The position numbers and the translations under genes were made by a program. Below, piece after piece: positions 1 through 10,029 of a stretch of DNA of 64,000 nt. The notes below the pieces were generated by a model that did no database searches, was not told the origin of the DNA, and worked only from the letters and a program-made list of their open reading frames with translations. The stretch covers positions 3,758,501-3,822,500 of the forward strand of contig NC_084590.1 in the NCBI RefSeq assembly GCF_033807715.1. Reading direction: 5' to 3'. Position 1 is the first letter of the stretch; the number at the start of each line of letters is the position of its first letter. The DNA is from Cololabis saira (taxonomy: Eukaryota; Chordata; Actinopteri; Beloniformes; Belonidae).

Positions 1-785
1 TCAGTACCAACAGTACGGACCCGGCAACTGCACACGAGTCAGCGGTAAGTGACGTTAATTTATTTTGTTATTTATATTGGTTTACAAGTGTGATCTTTGC
101 ATGGGCTAAGTATTTAGCTTAGCTCCGGAGCACCGGAACCACTCACCGGACCGGGTCGGTGAGCAGCTGCGGTGGCTCCAGTGTTCCCTAACGGAGTGTT
201 AAGTAACACCGGAGCTCTATTAGTAAGTAGTAGTTAGTTTTTTTCTGTTTATGGTTTCAGATCTTCTAAGCAATGCACCTGAAGCTGTTCAACGACACCT
301 TCAGAAGAAATGCACGGTCCTTCCTTGAGCCAGCAATAGTGCTTAAAGGAGCTTGTGGCAGGATTTAGGCAGGATTTATTAAATAAATTTGTATATGTTT
401 TAAGTTTTCTAGTAATAATGTCAGATGAAGCGTTCCAAACCAAAAAGAATGAGCCCTCTAGTGTATCTCTCCGTTGCCTTGAACAGGCTGTGTGCTGCAA
501 AATGTGCTGCAATTCCGGGCCCGAATTTCCCGCGCTGTCCTGTGAATGTGACGTCACATGACGCTGCATGCATGTTCTCCCCGTTCTCCCGTGCCGGCTT
601 CGCTGTTGGCTGCAGTACCCCCGACGGCCGTCGTGGCGAAGGGTGGCGCTAGAGTCTCATTTCTTAAAAGGAGCCTCATGCTCCTTTAAATGTTATTTAT
701 ATACAACTTATGTTATTTTATTTTTTCTAACAGTAAAGTTGCCATTTGTGAACATACAGTGTTGTGATTTATCTCTGGTATTCTA
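1..785. mobile_element. Part of a TTAA MITE (family T2), cut by the window edge
   Basis: The sequence is the reverse complement of most of 32560-32940 (the internal part of the complete T2 copy at 31928-33285). Shared blocks include the start of the window, the stretch around 100-190 and 690-775. The left terminus lies outside the window. The match is interrupted at 347-685 by a separate 339-bp MITE, and the paralogue near 32670 supplies the empty site. No coding capacity is apparent. Confidence 0.75.
347..685. mobile_element. 339-bp TTAA MITE (family T1, copy 1)
   Basis: The element is flanked on both sides by TTAA (343-346 and 686-689). Its ends are inverted repeats beginning AGGAGC. A second copy lies at 8710-9049. 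Related DNA near 32670 (reverse strand) lacks the insert and has ATAC where this copy has TTAA, which supports the boundaries. TTAA duplication is known for the piggyBac and Kolobok superfamilies. Ends starting AG rather than CC make Kolobok the better guess, which is inference. Short ORFs inside look like chance. Confidence 0.85.
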
Positions 786-2400
786 AACTTCAAGCTAAAT
801 GATAGGAATTGTGTTTTAGAAAAAATGTGATAATATTTACATTGCTGCTGAATCTGAAGCACACGTTGTATTCTGTTCTCACCTCCCTATGCAATCTGTC
901 CTCTTGTTCAGCCTGCTGGGGAGAAACCAGGAAACCAAGAATAAAAACCTTCTTGGTTCCTACATGATGATGTTCTACAGAGCAGCAGAACCATATTATG
1001 GACTCCCTGTGACCTGCCTAAGACTTCATTTCGAAGAAAGTTTTACATTCTGGTGGTGAAATAGAACATTTCAACCAATTTGTTGATACAGGGATCCCCA
1101 GTTATCTGAGGATGTTAAGACATTTTTTTGGGTGTGGAGAGATTTGAGCCATGCTGTAGGTGAAAGATAAGCAGTAAATGGTGAACTGACAAATATTCCA
1201 AGAACTACGTTAAACTTACTGTAGATATGATAATGAGAACACTGCTTCCATTGGACTTAAGTACAATAAAAAGTAAACTGAGAGTGCTGCTCAATTGGAG
1301 TCTGATAAAACTAATGTAAATCACTATGTCAGTCATCCTGTTGCTCCAGGGCAAGATTAGACAGAAGTGTAAAAGCAAAGTCAGGAAAAAAAAACTAAAA
1401 ATTCTCTGTCTCATTCTTGCAGACTGCTTGAAGGCATGTGCCAACCATGAGGCGTATCACAGAAAGTCATCTTTAAGACTCCTCGAATGGTGAATGAAGC
1501 AATGACCCATCACCTGATTGCTTCGCTTTTCGCCCATTTTTATGTAGTAAGTCATAGGAATTTAGGACAAGCCGGAGATCTCTTTGCAGCAGCAGCATCT
1601 AGCCACCATTGTTAAGAATAACATCTGTCGCCTGTAGGAATGATTTGTCATCTAAAGAGAGTGCAGGTTTTGTGGCTATCACTTCATTTTCATGTTGGAA
1701 AAGCCCACTTTACTGATCACTGTGCTGAATCAATTAAGTCATCCATGGATAATCTGGGAGGAGTGTGAGGAATTGATTTTGGAATGCAGCCAAGTGATGG
1801 TTTAGAAGTGACATTGTTTATCCTATATATGCTGAGACTTGAATATGCTCAGTATGATATACTTCTCTACAAGAAGAGAGCCAGAACAGAAACGTAAGAA
1901 GAGATAATGATGTGTGCACTCATACTGTACAGTAAAAATGTTGAGTTAAGAGTTTAACTGTAGAGCTATCCTTTTCGGATCATTCAATATATGTGTAAGA
2001 TTTATGTGCATAAATGTGAATTTGAGATTTTTTTAATTCATATTCTTAATATAAAAACTGTTATTTTACCATGTTTTCACAAGATTTGATTTAATGACTC
2101 AAAGTAAATTTTAAATGAGAAAAAGTAAATCAAGCTACTTTTATATATCTAAGGATAATGTAAGGATAAGGTCAGGTTAATCAAATTTAATGTAAGGTTC
2201 AAAAGTTAAACTTTAGATTTTAATTTGGTAAATAAAAACATGTTTAAGATGTTTATACAAATAACTATTCAGAAACTTGTGTTAACCTCCCTATTATTTA
2301 TATACTTAAATTTTTACTGCTCCACATCTGTATTTTACAAAGCAAACTGAGGAACTCTTGAATCTCTTGTGCTCCCTTATACTTGTAGAATTTACCTAAC
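786..2400. other. AT-rich stretch, nothing recognised
   Basis: No ORF with a protein signature, no terminal repeats and no clear tandem structure could be seen. It is probably decayed repeat or intergenic DNA. Confidence 0.5.
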
Positions 2401-2419
2401 AAACTCATCCTATCTTCTC

Positions 2420-3095
2420 ATTGGTTGTGTGCAGAAGTGTGCAGAACAGCAAACTGCAATTCATTACAGCCTTCATGTTTCAGTTGTATAATAGTGTCAT
2501 TAACAGAGAGTATTGTGTATCACATCACAATAATATGTGCAGATTTCATTGTGATTGGATGAACGAAACAGGAAATACAGCACGTAATGTGATGAAAAAT
2601 GTATAATTCAATTCAATTTCAATTCAATTTTATTTATATAGCGTCTAATACAACAAAAGTTGTCTCTAGACGCTTTCCAGAGACCCATACCCAGAACATG
2701 ATCCCCGAGCAGTTATTACATAAACAATGGCAGGTAAAAACTCCCCTAGTGGGAGAAAAACCTTAAGCCAAACAGTGGCAAGGAAAAACTCCCCTTTAGG
2801 AGGAAGAAACCTTGAGCAGGACCAGGCTCATAAGGGGGGACCCTCCTGCCGAGGGCCAGACTGGTGGGTCAGGGACGGCAACAGCACAGCAGGCAGGTGG
2901 AAGCAGCAACGGGATGACCAGGGGTGGGGACCGAAGGCCAGCATGCAGCTCCCGAAGCTCCGGCCCAATCGTCAAGTCCCAGGTTGGGGTGCAGGGTCGG
3001 GGAAAGGTTGAGAAGGGGCAGGGCAGGTATACCTGACCAAAAGGTGGCGCTATGGAGTTCATCCAAGATTGTCATATCCACTTGTTCAGAATGGA
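2420..3095 (+). repeat. Unclassified interspersed repeat R1, split by an L2 tail
   Basis: The halves 2510-2605 and 3032-3095 are contiguous in the copy at 19640-19830 and in the reverse-strand copy at 55105-55560. Conserved blocks cover a stretch around GATTGGATGAACGAAACAGG and another around AAAGGTGGCGCTATGGAG. No coding function is evident. The split gives a clean empty-site comparison for the nested L2 fragment. Confidence 0.75.
2606..3026 (-). mobile_element. 5'-truncated L2 LINE, 3' UTR only
   Basis: It matches the 3' UTR of the full-length L2 at 21901-22744 and ends in the same ATTGA-type tail (read on the minus strand). It is flanked by GTATA at 2601-2605 and 3027-3031, consistent with a 5-bp target duplication in repeat R1. 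Reading frames in it (for example one of 94 codons on the plus strand) are UTR and not genes. Confidence 0.88.
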
Positions 3096-3504
3096 AGCCT
3101 GAATGCACATTAACATGCACTAATAAACAATACAACACAATCACATGCACATGGTCATGACTTCTGTGTTGTGACATGGAGGACATCCAGCAGAGAGTGA
3201 GCAAGCCTTAAGGTTGTCCTCTAGCACTTTTTATTAGCTTAATGAAAGAAAAGAGAAAGCCAGGACTAGCATCAAATTATTGTGCTTCTTGATCTCATTC
3301 TGAGATAGTGAGATTATGTTTTGGGATCTACTTTAACTTTGGTATGTTATATCAAAAATGTCCACACCAACTGAATTACTGTCTTCAAGCTCAAATTTTA
3401 TTGACTGTCACTTGGTCCAGCTAAGGTTGGTAAAAGCTTAGCTGCTAGCTGAACAATTACTCACTCTTGTCCCACTCTTCCACTCTACATTTAACCATGT
3501 AGGG

Positions 3505-3850
3505 GGGGCAGCAGTAGCTCAGGTGGCAGAGCGGGTGGTCCAATGATCTGAAGGTTGGCGGTTTGAATCCCGCTCTGTCCCAGTTACTGTCGTAGTGTCC
3601 TTGGGCAAGACACCTTACCCACCTTGCCCCGTGTGAATGTGTCTGAATGTGTATGAATGTTTGGTGGTGGTCGGAGGGGCCGTTTGGCGCGGAATGGCAG
3701 CCACGCTTCCGTCAGTCTGCCCCAGGGGAGCTGTGGCTACAAACGTAGCTACCACCACTAGTGAGAATGTGTATGAATTAATAATGGTCTAAGTGTAGCA
3801 CTTTGAGATTCATTGAATGTAAAGTGCATTACAAGTTAAATTCATTATTA
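3505..3850 (+). mobile_element. tRNA-derived SINE
   Basis: The 5' part has a pol III A box (TAGCTCAGGTGG) near 3516 and a B-box-like GGTTTGAATCCC near 3560, with tRNA-like spacing. A body with repeated GTGTATGAATGT-type words follows, and a 3' end runs into (ATT)n. The tail resembles LINE 3' ends, as expected for SINEs mobilised by a partner LINE. It is not a functional tRNA because no cloverleaf or CCA-proximal stem can be traced. Target duplications were not resolved. Confidence 0.8.
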
Positions 3851-4565
3851 TTATTAGTTACATCTAATGAATTATTAATTGTGCATGCTTACCTGTAAAC
3901 ATAAAAAATTATTTCACATGGTTAACACGTTACTGTCATGTGCAACTTGATGCATGTGTCAATGGCATCCACTCACAAGTCACAAGTCACAACTCTCAAG
4001 TGCTCGCTACGTGTGGCACATATTGGTAAGTAATGCCCCTTTTTCATAATACAGTTTCTGGCTCGACTCAACTCTGTGTCAGTCATTTTCCATTACAGTT
4101 CACGACCACCTCAATGTGGGTGAGGCCTCATTCTCGTTCCCTGTTGCTCCATCAAGCGCCATCTAGATGCATTCTTTGGCCACAAGGCACAAGGGGTGGG
4201 GGAAGTGTTTTTAATTTCTGAATGAAATATCTAGTGAAGCAGGGAAAAAAAAAATATTATCAAAATAGAAGAAATTGGTCATGTGATCACATATTTTTGG
4301 AGAGGCATCCATTTCAACCATCCTGCAAAGAAGAGAGACACGTGGCTTGAGAAGTAAGCATATTTAAGTTCAAAAAACAATTTTACGCCCTCCAAAGTAA
4401 AATTTCTACGATCAAGGTTTTTTGATTGCAGTGTTCGAACAATTATCGGCAACTTAGAAAACAGTTCACACGTGTTTTAGTGCTTTAGTAAGCTACACCA
4501 TGAATATATACAGTTAGCATGATAGTAACTTAAAACAGTTAGGGGATGCATTTTCTTCCAAATAG
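3851..4565. other. Unassigned stretch
   Basis: No convincing gene or repeat signature was found. The 62-codon ORF at 4033-4221 shows no recognisable motif. Confidence 0.4.
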
Positions 4566-5100
4566 TGGTGTTGGGGTAATTTGTGCCAAAGGGCCTGGGT
4601 TAAGTTGTGCCACTGGCGCTTATGATAATTTACTAGATAGGGCTCTGAAAAGCTTGAAAAAAAGCAAACCCAAAGAGAAAGAGCTCCCCTGTAGCTCAGA
4701 GAGTGACTTTCCGATACCACTATGCGATGGCACTGATTATGAGAGCTCAGATGTCCAGAGTGATGATGATGATGATGATGATGAAGGTGACAAGGATCTG
4801 TCCACTGGTGACTTTGTCATTGTGTAATTTGCCGGTAAAAAATCAAAATCCTGTAACTACATCAGATTGATGGAGACAGTTGAAGGTGTTGACATCAGTG
4901 CAAAGTTTCTGAAGCAAAGTCTTAAGCGTTCTGTTGATGGAAAGCCCGTCTTCACATTTAGAGAGAATGATGAGGGGGCTTTCCCTAGAGGTGATGTGTT
5001 AAGAAAACTACCACCACCACAAAAACTTGGTGGTAAAGTTTATATTCCCCTGCAGTATCACCAAGTGGGATGTTCAGTAGGCCAAATCTCTGAAGAGTAG
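4546..5100 (+). pseudogene. TE-derived protein tail, interrupted by a stop
   Basis: Two in-frame blocks (4546-4827 and 4828-5100) are separated by a TAA. The first has a Lys-rich segment, then an acidic run of Asp residues, then GDFVIV. The second contains FTFRENDEG and KLPPPQKLGG. This arrangement resembles the C-terminal tail of DDE/CENP-B-type transposase proteins in fish genomes. That comparison is from memory and the class is uncertain. No catalytic domain remains, so it is not functional. Confidence 0.5.
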
Positions 5101-5330
5101 GAGTAGGCTATGTGTTCATATGTTAATAGGCCTTGCAAACTGGCATTTGATGAAAGCTATATTTCTCATACAGTTTACTTTAGATTCAAAGTCATTATTC
5201 CCAGATATGCACAACATCATAAACTATACGTACCGATATTAGTTGGAGGCTTTGCTGTAATCCCCTTGCTTTAAAGGCACTTGAAGTAAAAAATGGCACT
5301 ACTTACCCCACTCTCCCTACTGTAGTTTGT
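4566..5330 (+). mobile_element. Decayed TIR DNA transposon, possibly pogo-like
   Basis: The left end has GGGGTAATTTGTGCCA near 4573. The right end (5290-5325) reads as the inverted equivalent GGGGTAAGTAGTGCCA, and a TA plus CAGT-type terminus is possible on the right. Between them lies a TE-like reading frame (listed separately). The ends are diverged and the target duplication is not certain. Confidence 0.5.
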
Positions 5331-5942
5331 ACACCCATGAGAATAAAAAAAAGTCTTAGATGCAGTGAAGAAACACAATTCTTTTAGTAGGTCTGGACAA
5401 ACTATCAGTATAAACTGATCCAGTCCTGGCCCTTCAAATCATCATTTATTTGTTGGGTAAGTAAGGCACCACAAAACTTCATAAACATTAAATTCCAGAT
5501 ACACTTCACAACAAACATAGTCAAATGGTTGAAACAAAAATCTACTGATTGCAAACAGTGAATTTGTGTGCAACCAGTGTGTTTGACATTACACACTGAA
5601 ACAGCCATTAGAACTTCTTACCACTACACCAATGCATTTCCATTAGCTGGGGGTTCCGGATATATCCAGATGGGAACCGCTAAGAGCAACGACCCCCTCC
5701 TCAGCCCCTTTAGCTGAAGTGTCTCCATTACACTGTAGTGCTACACAAGAACCATTGACCGAACAATTAACACTGCTTACAACGTGATGGCTGTAATTCT
5801 AATTGTTTGATGTTTGCAAATGGACAATGAGAAAAAAGAAGATGAAAAAGAAGAATGCAGCAAAAGAAAAAAGGAGATGAAGAAACATGCAAATATAGGA
5901 GTGACAGAGATGTTTCTTGCATTTTTGTTTACTTTTTAACAT
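5331..5942. other. Unassigned stretch
   Basis: No coding or repeat signature was recognised. It forms the 5' flank of the Tx1-like insertion, and its last bases carry the first copy of the target duplication. Confidence 0.4.
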
Positions 5943-6976
5943 ACACAGAGGTGTGTAAAAATTTAGTCTTCCAATTTAGTCTTCCAAACTCTCACTTCTT
6001 CCGCTATCTCCAAGTTAGAAACTATGTTAAGGAGAACTGGACACACTTTATTGCTACTCCCATCACCCATCCCTTTCTTGAGACCCTTCTTCTCCCCCCG
6101 GACTCCAAAAAGTTGATGTCCAAATTTGTAAGTTGCTTTACTAATCCGGTTTCTTCCAGATTTTATCAGGGAAGCTTGGGCCAAAGATTTAAACTCTGAA
6201 ATATCAGCAGAACTTTGGGAGGAAGCACTGTCTCAGATACACTGTTGTTCTGTTAACTCACGCTACAGGTTAATTCAGTATAAGGTAATTCACAGATTGC
6301 ATTACTCGAAAACAAAACTAAATCATATTTTCCCATCTGTGTCTCCTATGTGTGATAAGTGCCATGTTGCCGAGGGTTCACTAGCGCATCTGTTTTGGTT
6401 CTGTCCTAAATTGTAAAATTTTTGGTTAGCCATATTTGACCTGCTGTCAAAGGCTTACTCTGGACTCATTCAGCCCAACCAGGAACTGGCCATCTTTGGA
6501 TGCTCCACTGAGACGTCTGTTCTACCACAGGAAACACAGCTTGCTCTGCAACTTGGGATGGTCGTGGCTAAAAAGTGCATTTTATTGAACTGGAAGTCTG
6601 CCACCCCACCCACCTATACCCAATGGCTCACTGAAATGCTGTCAGCTATTCAGATGGAGAGACTGCGCTTGCATGGCTCGGACAGGCCAAATAGATTTGA
6701 GAGAGTCTGGGGTCCTTTTCTGGCTCAGTGCGGGACATGATATCTAACTCTTTTCCACTCGCAATAGACTTGTTTTGTTGTGTGTTTTCTCTGTGGTCAC
6801 TTGTCTGGCAGCCCCCTTTTTATTTGGTTATTTTTATTTTTTGTTATTAATTCTTTTTTAGTTTTTTCTTCTTCCTGTTTAGATGTTTGTTGTTTGCTTT
6901 CGTGTTGTGGGTTGTTCCTTGGGTAAAATGTTAAAAACTATAAATAAAATATTAAAAAAAAACAGACACAGAGGTG
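5943..6976 (+). mobile_element. 5'-truncated Tx1/L1-like LINE with 11-bp target duplication
   Basis: The insert spans 5954-6965 and is flanked by ACACAGAGGTG at 5943-5953 and 6966-6976. It ends in an A-rich tail (ATAAATAAAATATTAAAA...). Only the C-terminal part of ORF2 is present, in several frames. Readable pieces are the FRYLQVRNYV-type segment near 6000 and the GMVVAKKCILLNWK segment near 6560. This is a standard target-primed, 5'-truncated insertion and is non-functional. Confidence 0.88.
5981..6740 (+). pseudogene. Tx1-like LINE ORF2, C-terminal remnant
   Basis: The region encodes the end of a Tx1/L1-clade ORF2, past the reverse transcriptase. A CDKCHVAEGSLAHLFWFC-type Cys/His segment is recognisable around 6350-6410 across frames, followed by a conserved Trp-rich tail. 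Frameshifts and stops occur near 6200, 6260 and 6415. Its partner-less location and truncation mean no protein is expected. Confidence 0.75.
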
Positions 6977-7803
6977 GTAACAGTTGAGATTAAAGACCCC
7001 CCCCCCCCCCCCCACTGGACTTCGTAATTGGTGCAATGCACCAACAAGTCATCGACCTGCTCGTTGGTCCATTTATTCGTTTTTTCTTGTTAAACAGAAG
7101 ATCTGGGATATCTGGTGTGCTGGTTGTGGAGTGGAATAAGGTATGATAACAGCTACCCCTAAATGTCCGCATGGACATTTTTATCAGGTAGGAAGACAAC
7201 ACAGGTTGTGAAGTCGTTAGTGTCATCAGCTTCTAGCCTTGGGATCGTGACCAGGTGAGGCAATATTTGAACTTATGTCTGGTCCTTGACCTGAACTAGA
7301 GCAGTCCTGATGAATCCATCTGCTCCACAAGTATGTGTGTGTAACCTTACTAACAGGCAACAGTGTTCGAGGAAGCTGAGGGTCAGTGAGGAGCACCACT
7401 TGGTCCATTGTCAGGAGTTTCCCATTGATACTCCACTTTTGTGGAAACCTGGCAGATTGTGGCTATTAAAGCAAGACCAAAAGTGGTCAACATGTCCTTG
7501 GATCTGGCTAGCATCATAAATGATTTGAGGAAGCAAGGCATCATATTGTCCTATCAGCAGTGGTGTAAAGTAACGAAGTACAAGTACTTCGTTATTGTAC
7601 TTAAGTAAGATTTTTGAGAATTTGTACTTTTATTGATACTTTCATTTTTCTGTACTTTTACTTTTACTTCGTTACATTTTCAAGGAAAAAATCGTACTTT
7701 TAATCCGCTATATTTAAAATTGGACACGTCGTTACTCGCTACAAATTAAAGTCTTACATTAATTGAAAATGTAGGCTATTGCCCTGAGAACAGCACAGCG
7801 GGG

Positions 7804-7925
7804 GCTGATTTATGGTTCCGCGTTACACCGGCGCAGAGCTACGGCGTAGGGTACGCTGCGACGCACACCCTACGCCGTAGCCTACGGCGTAGGGTGTGCG
7901 TCGATTTAACGCGGAACCATAAGGC
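7804..7925. repeat. Palindromic MITE (family P), copy 1
   Basis: The near-perfect inverted repeat begins CTGATTTATGGTTCCGCG and ends with the complementary CGCGGAACCATAA. Its centre repeats CTACGGCGTAGGGT. Other copies are at 8118-8257, 31225-31360, 32359-32452, 37262-37377 and 57879-57968. It would fold into a long hairpin as single-stranded DNA or RNA. Confidence 0.8.
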
Positions 7926-8117
7926 GGACGGGAAGAAAGGGGGGCGCGTGAATTGCCCGTGATTGCCCGGCGGCGGCTCCGTGACGAGACACCTGGGGCG
8001 GACGGGGAGACTCAGCCTCCCCGAGAAGGAGACGCATCTCCCGGGGGAGTTGTGCTGCAGAGGCGGGCCGGAAGGCCGGAGGAACCGCCGTCGCGTCGAG
8101 GACCGATGAAGACTGAA

Positions 8118-8257
8118 GCCTGAATTATCGGTCCGTGTTAAATCGACGCAGAGCCTACGCCGTAAGGTATGGCGTAGGGTACGTGGCGAAGCGCACCGCC
8201 GCGTACCCTATGCCGTAGCCTCTGCGTTGGTGTAACGCAGAACCATAAATCAGCCTT
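8118..8257. repeat. Palindromic MITE (family P), copy 2
   Basis: Same palindrome type as 7804-7925, starting GCCTGAATTATCGGTCCG and ending GCAGAACCATAAATCAGCC. The two copies sit about 190 bp apart inside one hAT element, separated by GC-rich DNA. Confidence 0.75.
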
Positions 8258-8709
8258 GAGCGGCTGCCGACGCGTGTCCATAGGCACCATTCTTTCATTC
8301 CACCCCTTCTAAGGTGGTTTTGGCATTAAAAAATTCAATTTTAAGAGTCTCCGGTCAGCGGGGCCAATGGGGTACAGCAGCAGTGATGAGCAAAGGGAGA
8401 AATTAAAATGGGGTGATGGAAACAAACGCTAAAGGGGTCAGAATAACATCACCATTATTTAGAGTTGTAAGCAAATTCTTGGATTCTTCATTTCTTTGCA
8501 ATTCTTTTGAAAATAATTTTGTACTTTGAATTTTGTACTTTGTACTTTTTACTTTTGTACTTAAGTACATTTTACACCAATTTACTTTTGGTACTTTATT
8601 ATATTTAATTTGAGGTACTTTTATACTTTTACTTAAGTAATTTTCTTAATGGGTACTTTTTACTTTTACTTAAGTAATTTTCAAGCGGAAAATTTGTACT
8701 TTTACTTAA

Positions 8710-9049
8710 AGGAGCTTGAGGCCGGATTGTGGGAGGATTTATGAAAAAAATCCGTATGCATTTTAAGTTTTCTAGTAATAATGTCAGATGAAGTGTTCCA
8801 AACCAAAAAGAATGTTTCCTCTAGTGTATCTCTCCGTTGCCTTGAACAGGCTGTGTGCTGCAAAATGTGCTGCAATTCGGTCCCGAATTTCCCGCGCTGT
8901 CCTGCGGATGTGACGTCACATGACGCTGCATGCACGTTCTCCCCGTTCTCCCGTGCCGGCTTCACTGTTGGCTGCAGTACCCCCAATGGCCGTCGTGGTG
9001 AAGGGTGGCGCTAGAGAGTCTCATTTCTTAAAAGGAGCCTCAAGCTCCT
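8710..9049. mobile_element. 340-bp TTAA MITE (family T1, copy 2)
   Basis: Flanked by TTAA at 8706-8709 and 9050-9053. It has inverted AGGAGCTTGAGG ends and is highly similar along its length to 347-685. It lies in the TACTTTTACTT-rich right arm of the hAT element, so it inserted after that arm existed. Confidence 0.88.
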
Positions 9050-9417
9050 TTAAGTACAATATTTTTGTACTTTTTCCACCTCTGCCTATCAGCAGGACAC
9101 TGGGGGTAATGGGATCAGGGTCAGCTGTGTCAGAAGAGACGTAGCCAAGCTGCCATTCAAGATACCTTCCACTTCAATCAGGATTGTCTGGAGCATACGT
9201 TCAGTGGCCGTCTGCTCCTTTAGAGCAACTCTAAGACCTGCCTTTACAACCTTCACTTCTCTCCCCCATGCTCCACAGAAGTGAGGAGCACTTAGCTCCA
9301 GGGCTCCATCAACAAAGTTAGTCCCATTTTCAGATAGGAGTTCGAAAGGTTTGCCCCTTATGGTCTGAAAGGTTTGCCCCTTTTAACAATGAACAGTGCC
9401 CACACCCTGGGTGGGGT

Positions 9418-9620
9418 TGGCGAAAGGGCCTTTCTGTGTGGAGTTTGCATCTTCTCCCCGTGTTCCCTTGGGTAGCTAATGTGAGCTACCCTCACAAAAA
9501 CATGCAACAGTCCTGGGCCAGTCCACTGCTCCCTCTGGCCAGCCGGGGCGCCAAATGGGGTGGGGAGGATCTGGCCGGAATAACGTGATCCTTCCACGTG
9601 CCAAGTACAGCCGGAGAAGC
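9418..9620 (+). repeat. SINE/RTE-type repeat fragment
   Basis: It contains CTTTCTGTGTGGAGTTTGCA and TCTCCCCGTG, the same core as the SINE at 45788-46121, but lacks the tRNA-like head and the 3' tail. It is a decayed fragment. The reverse-strand 160-codon ORF across it is considered spurious. Confidence 0.6.
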
Positions 9621-10029
9621 CCCACCCTGTCTGGTGAAATGAAGCGGCCTGCTCACTCCTCAGGATAAGAAGGAGACCTGAGCTTAGTGCAGGGCCATCC
9701 CGGGGTTGGCAGAGGGGAGCAATGCCTAGGACTATCACTTCGGTTTTAAGAAAAAAAAGGAGGGTGACAAAAACCAAACCTTTGTATTTAGTAAAGCCTA
9801 TAATTAGTGTAATGTCTAGTGTGTTAAAGCCAGTAGTCATAGCAGCATCTATAGAACAAGACTATAATAGTTTGTCTCAAACATACCTTGTTGTAGATAT
9901 GCTCCTATAGACCTATGCTATACAGGGGAGCACCAACATGATCCACTGAGCGGTGCCCATCACCCCTCCTTCTCTCCTCTTCTTCTCATCCTTTCTCATG
10001 TATTAATTATAAGTATCTCATAACCATCA
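9621..10029. other. Unassigned stretch
   Basis: No gene or clear repeat was recognised before the start of the GGGCCCGAGC array. Confidence 0.4.

Larger units (their letters stand above)
7558..9084. mobile_element. Composite non-autonomous hAT element
   Basis: A perfect 8-bp duplication, CCTATCAG, lies at 7550-7557 and 9085-9092. The termini are CAGTGGTGTAAAG and, reversed, CAGAGGTGGAAAAAG. Subterminal sequence is dense in TACTTTTACTT words on both sides. Inside are two copies of a palindromic MITE (7804-7925, 8118-8257), a GC-rich core, and the TTAA MITE at 8710-9049. No transposase is present, so it was mobilised in trans. Confidence 0.9.
7230..9345 (-). pseudogene. BEL/Pao retrotransposon pol remnant, split by a hAT element
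   Basis: Minus-strand fragments at 9093-9345 and 7230-7549 join across the hAT insertion at 7558-9084. The upstream piece reads as an integrase segment (ENGTNF...). The downstream piece reads as the C-terminal region, with an HFWSRF/YLP-like area and DPQLPRTLLP, typical of the BEL/Pao post-integrase domain. Frameshifts and stops are frequent. No LTR was identified. Family assignment rests on remembered protein motifs. Confidence 0.65.

Noticed and set aside
2727..3204. Several 74-111 codon ORFs on both strands
   Set aside because: They lie in an L2 3' UTR fragment. The same frames recur in every truncated copy and are not conserved as protein.
3505..3600. Possible tRNA gene
   Set aside because: A and B boxes are present, but the body continues as a SINE and no cloverleaf can be drawn. 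The same holds for 45788-45860 and 49480-49575.
9358..9840. 160-codon minus-strand ORF
   Set aside because: It crosses a SINE/RTE-type fragment and unrelated flank, and no domain is recognisable.
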